Shown here: piece after piece, positions 59,501-64,000 of the stretch
Layout of the letters: the number at the start of each line of letters is the position of its first letter
Numbering within the stretch: position 1 is the first letter of the stretch
Source: Rhynchonema sp. JSB1_4
Lineage: Eukaryota > Nematoda > Chromadorea > Monhysterida > Xyalidae
Length of the DNA: 64,000 bases
NCBI GenBank assembly: GCA_030248065.1
Contig: JASAMV010009212.1
Span: 78,649-142,648, forward strand
Reading direction: 5' to 3'
Notes under the pieces: generated by a model
What the model saw: the letters and a program-made list of their open reading frames with translations, nothing else
Database searches by the model: none
What the model was told of the DNA's origin: nothing
Translations under genes and position numbers: made by a program

Positions 59501-62500
59501 ATGGGAAATTTCTCAAGTATCCGAAATAAGGTATTAAGAAGAACAACACACGTCCTGTGGAGCACAGCAGTCCAGCGGGCGACATATAAACATCTTTTAT
59601 GGGAAATTTCGCAGCAATATATGAACAGAAGTTTTTTGAATCACGCGTTTTGAAGAACTACACATGTACTTTGGAGCACAACAGCCCAGCGGGCGGCTTA
59701 TAAACACCTTTTATGGGAAATTTCTCAAGTTTCCGAAATAAGGTGTTTTGAAGAACTACACATGTACTTTGGAAGACAACAGCTCAGTGGGCGACTTATA
59801 AACACATTTTGTGGGAAATTTCTCAAGTTTCCGAAATAAGGTGTTAAGAAGAACAACACACGTCCTATGGAGCACAACAGCCCAACGGGCGGCTTATAAA
59901 CACCTTTTATGGGAAATTTCTCAAGTTTCCGAAATAAGGTGTTAAGAAGAACAACACACGTCCTGTGGAGCCCATCGAGCGGCTTTATAAACATCTTTTA
60001 TGGGAAATTTCTCAAGTTTCCGAAATAAGGTGTGAAGAACTACACATGTACGTTGGAGCACCACAGCTCAGCGGGCGGCTTATAAACACCTTTTATGGGA
60101 AGTTTCTCAAGTTTCCGAAATAAGGTGTTAAGAAGAAGAACACACGTCCTATGGAGCACAACAGCCCAGCGGGCGGCTTATAAACACCTTTTATGTGAAA
60201 TTTCTCAAGTTTCCGAAATAAGGTGTTAAGAAGAACAACACACGTCCTGTGGAGCCCATCGAAGGCGTTATAAACATCTTTTATGGGAAATTTCTCAAGT
60301 TTCCGAAATAAGGTGTTTTGAAGAACTACACATGTACTTTGGAGCACCACAGCTCAGCGGGCGGCTTATAAACACCTTTTATGGGAAATTTCTCAAGTTT
60401 CCGAAATAAGGTGTTAAGAAGAACAACACAGTCCTATGGAGCACAACAGCCCAACGGGCGGCTTATAAACACCTTTTATGGGAAATTTCTGAAGCTTCCG
60501 AAATAAGGTGTTAAGAAGAACAACACACGTCCTGTGGAGCCCATCGAGCGGCTTTATAAACACCTTTTATGGGAAATTTCTCAAGTTTCCGAAATAAGGT
60601 GTTTTGAAGACCTACACATGTACTTTGGAGCACAACAGCTCAGTGGGCGGCTTATAAACACCTTTTATGGGAAATTTCTCAAGTTTCCGAATTAAGGTGT
60701 TAAGAAGAACAACACACGTCCGATGGAGCACAACAGCCCAACGGGCGGCTTATAAACACCTTTTATGGAAAATTTCTCAGGTTTCCGAAATAAGGTGTTA
60801 AGAAGAACAACACACGTCCTGTTGAGCCCATCGAGCGGCTTTATAAACACCTTTTATGGGAAAAACTACTGTACCAGGATGGAGCGTCAACACAATCGAC
60901 ATTCCACGAAACATTACGCTGTAAACTGAAAAGCGGTGACACCACAAACACAGAAACTAAGCGGTCAACAGGCTGATGCAAGCCATTTTCACCGCCTGAA
61001 TTTCCGGATTGACTTCATTGTGCATCAAGATCTGTCTGACGGACCTTTTTAACCTTTTTGACGCACGTTGACGCGTCTTGATGCATCATGATGTTTTTCT
61101 CTTACACTCCTGCATCATGATACATCATTATGCGTCAAAATGCTTCACCAGTATTTTTTTCTTGTGAGGAGCGGCATCCCTTAGAATTGCGAGGCGCATA
61201 CAGTGTTGCGTGTACGGAGGTCACCAACTTTAACATACATACCGTCTAATCATATTAGTGCTGAGTCATTCCTAAATTCAGATCAACGACACGGATTACG
61301 GTATTCCGTATTGTCTGCCAAGATTGGTTCCCCTTGATGGATCATGCGCGACGGGGATTGAGATCTGCATGTACGATTCTTCGTGTGACCCGGTGACCAA
61401 AACATGTCAATGTATGGAGGGCACAGAAAGGGAGCCAAACAACACTTGCACGCGTATGACCTGTCCCGCACTCGGTGAGTGACGATTTTGGCGCTTTATT
61501 TTCTCATCCAAACAGTATCGCTACATGTATAGGCAACTATCCTGAAACATTTGTCAACGACGACGCGACGCTGCCGTGTGATGTTTCAACCGATATCGGC
61601 ATCAAGAAACGTCACTGTGAAGGAAAAGACAGTTGGGGCGAGGAGCACAACATGTGTGTGGGCACAAGCACACAACAATTGGAGGCCTACCTGAAAGGTA
61701 TACCCTAGGATTATAATGTTTCACGACTCCAAGTCATCGAGCAATATATACGTAGCGAGTGCCCTTGATAATTCAGGTCGATTCCTGTCCTACCCAACGG
61801 TGGAGGCGTGCGATTATGTGCTCAAAGCGATCAACTATCGAACGGCCGAAATCCGTGAAACATCAGACGCAAAGGAAGTGATTGAGCTAATGGACTATGC
61901 GATGGACAAATGCCCCGTGCCACAGATATTCACTGAGGAGCAGGAGAAAAAGAAGGAACAAGTCATCCAGGTTAAACGGGCATTGCCATATGCTGATGAT
62001 GACCTGGCACCCGCTGCTGTTGATTATTGCGTGTGCTTTTGTTGTCACGCACAAGTCACCAAATGCTGCAAGAATGTGAAAAGGGGGAAGAGAATGATTG
62101 AAGGAACAAACGGATCCTAGTGGCCGTTGCCTTTGAAAAATTATGATGGCTAGCAATTTTCCACACCGCTGCTCTGAACCGCATATTAGATACATATACA
62201 TACGTATTGCTAAAACATCAAGGTCCCGATCCAATCATTAAGTGAGTCCCTGATGTTTCATTTCAAGGAAGCCCTGCGCGTGATGGACTACATTCTGAAC
62301 GATCGCAACGCCGAACTGGTCGCCAACAGTGCACAAGTGTCCACTCTGTACGCGTTCATGGTGGAAAAATTCAGGTGCGCAAAATGTGAAAAAATTTACA
62401 AAAGAATTAATAAAATGAAAATTCGCAAAGTTTTTCCAGCATTTCAATGAGTCGCGACTATCTGCGACGTTACAATGCGTTGCTGGCTAGTGGTGTGCCT

Positions 62501-64000
62501 GAAAGTCAGGCCGAGGTGAAACGCATCCTCACATACGACACTGTGGATGGGAGGCAGAAAATTCGTACGTGCGCATGCATGGTCTAGATTCAATATCCGA
62601 ACGGTGCGATGTTTCATTTTTTGCAGAAACCGGCAACTTTGTAATTCGACCGGGACAAAAGAAAGCGGCTGGCATGACCACGGACCGCGGGGCTTGCCTC
62701 ATGACCAAACTTGACACGCCAGGTATGTATAATTGTATTTATGCCAAAAATAATTTCTGCAACGTGCAGTAATCGACTGATTTTCCTTTTTTCCATCAAA
62801 CCGTTTGTCAGATCTGCTAAGTCGCAAGGACAATTTCGGCATGGCCTGTACGATCATTGACTTGCCGATCAAACGCTTCGTCCCGCCAAAACCGCCCAAA
62901 GAGGGTTCGAGATACGAACTCGCTCCAACTATTATTAGTGTGACGGTAGGCGCTTTTTTGATTGATTGTAATCGAGACGCGGCCACTTTTATGGCACCAG
63001 GCTGCATACCATTTGTATTGTAGAGCACACAACTTGACCGTTTTGGACAGTGCTTCGACGCACAACGCATGTCTGCATCATGAAAACTTAAAATCACATG
63101 AAAGATTCTCAGAATTTTACTCTATTTCTCCCTGTTTTCCAAACATGGAGCCACTTGCAGGTACAAGGGGGCGATTTGACAGCCGAAGCCAAAAAGGACT
63201 TAATGGTTACGCTGAAATTCATGCTGCCACAAGATAAGAAGATCCCGGCAGAGAATCTGCAGTGCGGATGGCTTCAACGCAATCCCGCCACCGAGCGCGC
63301 GTTAGTTCAATTACAGTTCTGGGTGCAATTCTAGGCGGAAAGTTGAAGTCGCGTGCACGCGCGCGCGCCCCCCTCGAAAAAAAGGAAACCAGCAAAACCG
63401 ACACCCGCCCCCCCCCCCAACCCTCCCCCTCCTCCCCCTTTCCCCCCCCGCCCCCCCCCTGTATACATACAGTATCTTGGCTGGAAAATTATGCAGATTC
63501 CAGAAAAGAAAACAATTGATTTCAGTCGCTTCACAAAAGACGGATGCACGCTGAGTGTGGCTGACGAAAAATCAGCGCTGTGCACGTGCACGCACACGAC
63601 CAACTACGCGTTGTTGATGCAGATTGACCCACCCGTGGTTGGTGATTGATTGATTAGGTCATTCATTCGATCCATCGATTGATCAATTGATTGTTGATCA
63701 AAGATTCAATAATATTCGAGCGATATATTCAATGATTGATGAGCTGCAGATCGAGGACGAACACCGCGAGATTCTGCGTTGGCTCACCCATTTCTGTTTG
63801 GTCATCTCCATCTGTTGTCTGCTGGTCGCACTGTGCGTGCTGTTGTACATCAGGAAAATGCAGACCAAACGAATTGTGATCCTGCGAAATCTGTGCATAT
63901 GTCTGTTGCTCGGACAGCTGTTCTTCCTCATCGGACTGCATCTCAGCGGATCTTATGTGCGTCGCTTTTTTGTAGTAACTTTTTGTCCGCTGTGATAATA
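34698..64000 (+). CDS. Giant adhesion G-protein-coupled receptor with CCP, HormR-like, EB, C-type lectin, GAIN/GPS and 7TM (3' end outside window)
   Basis: One same-strand gene with signal peptide, 29 CCP domains, HormR-like segments, EB modules, two C-type lectin domains, GAIN, GPS and the first two membrane helices. I traced about 61 coding exons; every junction keeps frame and the total within the window is 3,871 codons. All CCP exons are class 1-1. I find no second signal peptide or terminal stop between the CCP array and the GPCR part, which supports one gene, although a hidden boundary near 46.9 kb cannot be excluded. The GPS plus TM1-TM2 places it in the adhesion family (class B2). Expected location is the plasma membrane with a very long ectodomain, likely heavily N-glycosylated. 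I know no named orthologue with this architecture. The coding region continues past the right edge. Confidence 0.85.
35657..38449 (+). CDS. Adhesion GPCR: nine CCP domains in three near-identical triplets
   Basis: Exons a2 35657-35869, b2 35946-36161, c2 36229-36447; a3 36556-36768, b3 36845-37060, c3 37128-37346; a4 37657-37869, b4 37948-38163, c4 38231-38449. Copies are almost identical in exons and introns. Start-to-start spacing of c1, c2 and c3 is exactly 899 bp; c3 to c4 is 1,103 bp because of an inserted MITE and small indels. c4 matches the others up to its middle (GKIHDGG), then switches to a different 3' half (SVTTQTQTCHANMTWSGGQQ). That marks a duplication or conversion boundary. 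Confidence 0.9.
37376..37605. mobile_element. MITE with TA target duplication inside a duplicated CCP intron
   Basis: Starts AAGGTCGGTTTATACTCTGAC and ends with the inverted form GTCAGAAGTATAAATCGACCT, flanked by TA on both sides. The sister introns at about 35575 and 36474 read TCTAAGACAT uninterrupted, so the empty site is known. The element is 230 bp, with no coding frame of interest. Confidence 0.9.
38509..46856 (+). CDS. Adhesion GPCR: seventeen further diverged CCP domains
   Basis: Exons 38509-38718, 38787-38996, 39103-39330, 39399-39632, 39782-39997, 40323-40523, 40751-40957, 41331-41546, 41610-41819, 42236-42448, a domain split over 42749-42841 and 42969-43091, then 43363-43578, 44174-44374, 44768-44968, 45288-45494, 45684-45893, 46653-46856. 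All are phase 1 to 1 and 201-234 bp except the split one. Sequence types follow the a-b-c order of the first triplets: a-type ends in ETW/ESYD before the last cysteine, b-type has GRYI.GTVVT.SC, and c-type has a GGYAEYAC-like core. Two additional domains (39399-39632, 39782-39997) interrupt the order. N-glycosylation sequons are frequent. Confidence 0.85.
40058..40204. mobile_element. MITE-like element with about 33-bp inverted repeats
   Basis: The left arm contains TGGAGTTATACTTGTCCATT and the right arm is its reverse complement with a few changes (GAACAAGTATAACTCCAG). The terminus AAGGTGGAGTTATACT resembles that of the 37376 element. The interior (AACAACTTCTACGCTGGTCG) has a relative at about 50523-50575. 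Confidence 0.8.
43699..43826. repeat. Inverted repeat / small foldback in CCP intron
   Basis: TTGAAAATGCAAAGAAAGGG on the left pairs with TTTCTCTTTCTTTGCATTTT on the right, with a spacer of about 70 bp. Likely a small MITE or remnant. No target duplication was resolved. Confidence 0.65.
45934..46634. mobile_element. hAT-like non-autonomous transposon with 8-bp target duplication
   Basis: The element spans 45942-46626 (685 bp). It begins CAGGGTTGG and ends CCAACCCTG, both followed inward by long A/T runs. The flanks are the identical octamer ATCACACG (45934-45941 and 46627-46634). An 8-bp duplication with short CAGGG-type termini is the hAT signature. There is no transposase frame, so it must move in trans. 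It lies in the intron before the last CCP exon. Confidence 0.9.
46922..47600 (+). CDS. Adhesion GPCR: first HormR-like segment and EB modules
   Basis: Exons 46922-47017, 47083-47195, 47278-47380, 47469-47600. The first two encode TDDPWPASIDGTTAYQDC, QLSRHCDNGTWLPVDASKC: the C...R.C..GTW...C pattern of hormone-receptor (HRM/HormR) domains that sit in adhesion GPCR ectodomains. The rest are EB-type modules (CPLGETCLDGSTC, VCLCAPGYHAVRDN, CANGELCIGGSTC, LCVCADGLIEYQD). EB modules are Cys-rich units common in nematode extracellular proteins. Confidence 0.75.
47824..48918 (+). CDS. Adhesion GPCR: C-type lectin domain 1
   Basis: Exons 47824-48001, 48072-48210, 48777-48918. Landmarks are DCGPKEELAVLDDGTKRC, NPVVTVKSQQEWDYFHTL, LDAIWIGLRYVPQTLNYLYA, WLPTNFEP, RYCIASTFGNQYNWKFEGC and MAVCYGPP. 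The WIGL motif and four core cysteines fit the C-type lectin fold. A canonical EPN or QPD sugar/calcium triad is not obvious (FEP is at the place), so calcium-dependent sugar binding is uncertain. The second intron contains a 336-bp foldback element. Confidence 0.83.
48325..48660. mobile_element. Foldback element with about 87-bp inverted repeats in lectin-1 intron
   Basis: Left arm 48325-48412 and right arm 48575-48660 are near-perfect reverse complements: TATAGTCCGTCCACCAGCTC inward to CTAATGAAAGAGAAATT. The centre is AT-rich. The outer ends, TA-CATAGTATAG and CTATACTG-TA, hint at a TA target. Confidence 0.88.
49008..51557 (+). CDS. Adhesion GPCR: HormR-like segments and EB modules between the lectins
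   Basis: Exons 49008-49156, 49268-49408, 49516-49593, 50118-50352, 50829-51088, 51398-51557. Two HormR-like patterns appear: YSKFRLCQQGGLWADPMHYC and GRRFRFCNADGTWGPIDAST. EB units include GDSCLYGELCQLDSVC, CECPLGKTEYLADP, GDYCIDGQECQGGSEC, CQCPDNTLPQVDTNG, CANGQICVGNSEC and CALDATSCGWGSYC. All phases agree. Introns of 0.3-0.5 kb contain short dispersed repeats. Confidence 0.8.
51815..52817 (+). CDS. Adhesion GPCR: C-type lectin domain 2, exon interrupted by a transposon
   Basis: Exon halves 51815-51855 and 52119-52222 flank a 261-bp element (51856-52116); exon 52582-52817 follows. Read across the element minus one TA, the frame is continuous: ACPGTELLVGNV then CHTLRAAANWADTYAAGC, the expected lectin spacing. 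The next exon has DSMWMSAGHNSGTFYF, SNDWIPWLGGSPDTTAGDC and YKWRFVDCAETHAG. Read through as it stands, the element brings an in-frame stop (CAATTCTAG). A GT/AG pair in the exon (GT at 51848, AG at 52137) would remove the element plus nine codons, including one cysteine, in frame. Confidence 0.78.
51856..52116. mobile_element. Tc1/mariner-type MITE inserted in a lectin exon
   Basis: Flanked by TA on both sides, beginning CAGTACCGGGTGCAATTCTA and ending with its diverged inverse (GACTTCAACTTCCCTAGAAC ... AACTG). CAGT...ACTG ends with TA duplication fit Tc1/mariner. The inside is an extreme alternating CGCGCG/GTGCAC tract and poly-C. A second, shorter copy is at 63314. Confidence 0.85.
53051..55731 (+). 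CDS. Adhesion GPCR: EB-module stalk
   Basis: Exons 53051-53348, 53531-54069, 54411-54616, 54859-55049, 55324-55483, 55549-55731. The first begins ACTPGSGARTQCPNSGVWPR, resembling the post-lectin segment after lectin 1. Then EB modules follow in series: CQLGQSCRGGSVCNGTHCVC, CENGEACQGGSICIGNYQC, CASEQICRGGSVC, CANGEICLGGSSC, then GTCECEADETNLNDVC, CICERPRYY, KCQCHPTREF, ICLCQPGYVFD and CRCAAGYAPR. The recurring unit is C..G..C.GGS.C..G.C.CP.G. Exon 54859-55049 uses a GTGGGT donor, chosen for phase over the stronger GTGAGT at 55002. Confidence 0.82.
55989..61165. mobile_element. Possible large transposon: inverted repeats bracketing a satellite array
   Basis: ACAAGAAAAAATACTGGTGA at 55989 recurs inverted at 61131-61165, followed inward on both sides by GCATT.TGA.GCA and copies of GCATCATGA / GCGTCAAAAAGGTT. 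The enclosed 5.2 kb is mostly a tandem array. No transposase frame and no clear target duplication were found, so a transposon is only one explanation. Confidence 0.55.
56412..60862. repeat. Satellite array of about 91-97-bp monomers with higher-order structure
   Basis: Roughly 45-50 head-to-tail monomers, each starting AACACCTTTTATGGGAAATT and running through CCGAAATAAGGTGTT. At least three second-half types occur: ...GTCCTGTGGAGCCCATCGAG; ...GTCCTATGGAGCACAACAGC; ...TTTGAAGAACTACACATGTA. A marker variant (TATGAACAGAAGTTTTTTGA) appears about every 1.3-1.65 kb, showing higher-order units. The array sits in one intron of the receptor gene. Long frames in it are artefacts of the repeat. Confidence 0.95.
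61282..61697 (+). CDS. Adhesion GPCR: last EB module and juxta-GAIN HormR domain
   Basis: Exon 61282-61474 (YCLPRLVPLDGSCATG, CDPVTKTCQCMEG) resumes the EB series after a 5.5-kb satellite-filled intron, in phase 0. Exon 61533-61697 encodes YPETFVNDDATLPCDVS and KKRHCEGKDSWGEEHNMC. That is a C..R.C...W...C HormR-type pattern lying directly before GAIN, as in latrophilin-type receptors. Its acceptor is TGTATAG, slightly unusual. Confidence 0.75.
61777..63300 (+). CDS. Adhesion GPCR: GAIN domain
   Basis: Exons 61777-61970, 62268-62374, 62440-62564, 62627-62722, 62812-62945, 63161-63300. Helical GAIN-A-like segments (CDYVLKAINYRTAEIRETSD, EALRVMDYILNDRNAEL, AQVSTLYAFMVEKF) are followed by beta-rich GAIN-B (NFVIRPGQKKAAG, NFGMACTIIDLPIKRF, APTIISV, KKDLMVTLKFMLPQDKK) leading to CGWLQRNPATERA of the GPS. 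All phases match (1-0, 0-2, 2-1, 1-1, 1-0, 0-2). GAIN domains hold the tethered agonist and mediate autoproteolysis in active family members. Confidence 0.85.
63314..63461. mobile_element. Second, truncated copy of the CAGT/GC-rich element in the GPS intron
   Basis: Begins TA-CAGTTCTGGGTGCAATTC and shares the following GAAAGTTGAAGTCGCGTGCA with 51856, then runs into alternating GC and poly-C. The right inverted end is missing; it stops near CCCTG-TA. It is entirely within the intron between the two GPS exons. Confidence 0.75.
63526..63637 (+). CDS. Adhesion GPCR: GPS motif and tethered-agonist segment
   Basis: Encodes RFTKDGCTLSVADEKSALCT, then CTHTTNYALLMQIDPPV. Joined to CGWLQ from the preceding exon it forms C.W...GC...C.C.H.T.YALLM. 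The two residues usually required, His at -2 and Thr at +1, are present. The residue at the cleavage position, normally Leu in HL|T, is Thr (HT|T). The second conserved tryptophan is replaced by Phe (RFTKDGC). Cleavage competence is therefore uncertain. Confidence 0.88.
63750..63956 (+). CDS. Adhesion GPCR: transmembrane helices 1 and 2 (7TM continues off window)
   Basis: Encodes EILRWLTHFCLVISICCLLV, ALCVLLYIRKMQTKR and ILRNLCICLLLGQLFFLIGL: TM1, first intracellular loop and TM2 of the class B2 bundle. The RNLC...LL..Q..FLIG pattern is typical of adhesion receptors (NLC...L...LVFLIG). It ends at a TAT|GTGCGT donor; later helices lie beyond 64000. Confidence 0.85.

Noticed and set aside
56320..60350. 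Many similar frames on both strands across the satellite (FIKPLDGLHRTCVVLLNTLF type)
   Set aside because: They repeat with the satellite period, appear in several frames, have no domain and lie in an intron; they are repeat translations.
56412..60862. CRISPR-like repeat-spacer pattern
   Set aside because: The units are contiguous similar monomers without unique spacers, in an animal gene intron.

Overview
This window is animal nuclear DNA: split genes, GT-AG introns, signal peptides and purely metazoan extracellular domains. Nematode-like traits are many EB modules, compact T-rich acceptors ending in TTTCAG, and a type XV/XVIII collagen with three promoters like C. elegans cle-1. I favour a nematode or another ecdysozoan, but the sequence alone does not prove it.

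Layout. (1) About 0.7-2.6 kb, minus strand: a fragmentary ionotropic glutamate receptor gene whose pore region I cannot find. (2) 6.4-32.3 kb, plus strand: a complete multiplexin (collagen XV/XVIII) gene. The long form runs signal peptide, three FN3, Ig, MAM, thrombospondin-N (TSPN), proline-rich linker, interrupted Gly-X-Y, trimerisation domain, hinge, endostatin. Two further signal-peptide exons lie inside introns (18.1 kb and 24.9 kb) and splice in frame, giving predicted forms of about 1,508, 902 and 837 residues. (3) 34.7 kb to the right edge, plus strand: one very large adhesion GPCR. It has a signal peptide, 29 complement-control (CCP/sushi) domains in an a-b-c triplet order, hormone-receptor-like (HormR) segments, many EB modules, two C-type lectin domains, a GAIN domain with GPS, and the start of the seven-helix bundle (TM1-TM2), where the window ends. 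My exon model stays in frame over 3,871 codons.

Mobile DNA fills the introns. I see a hAT-like element with a perfect 8-bp target duplication, a TA-flanked MITE with an empty-site control in sister duplicates, a CAGT...ACTG element inserted inside a lectin exon, several foldback elements, and a satellite array of about 4.5 kb bracketed by inverted repeats. The CCP region also holds recent 899-bp segmental duplications.

The two large genes encode extracellular matrix and cell-surface adhesion proteins. A basement-membrane proteoglycan-type collagen lies beside a putative matrix- or glycan-sensing receptor; any functional link is inference only. The most unusual system is the CCP/EB/lectin adhesion GPCR.
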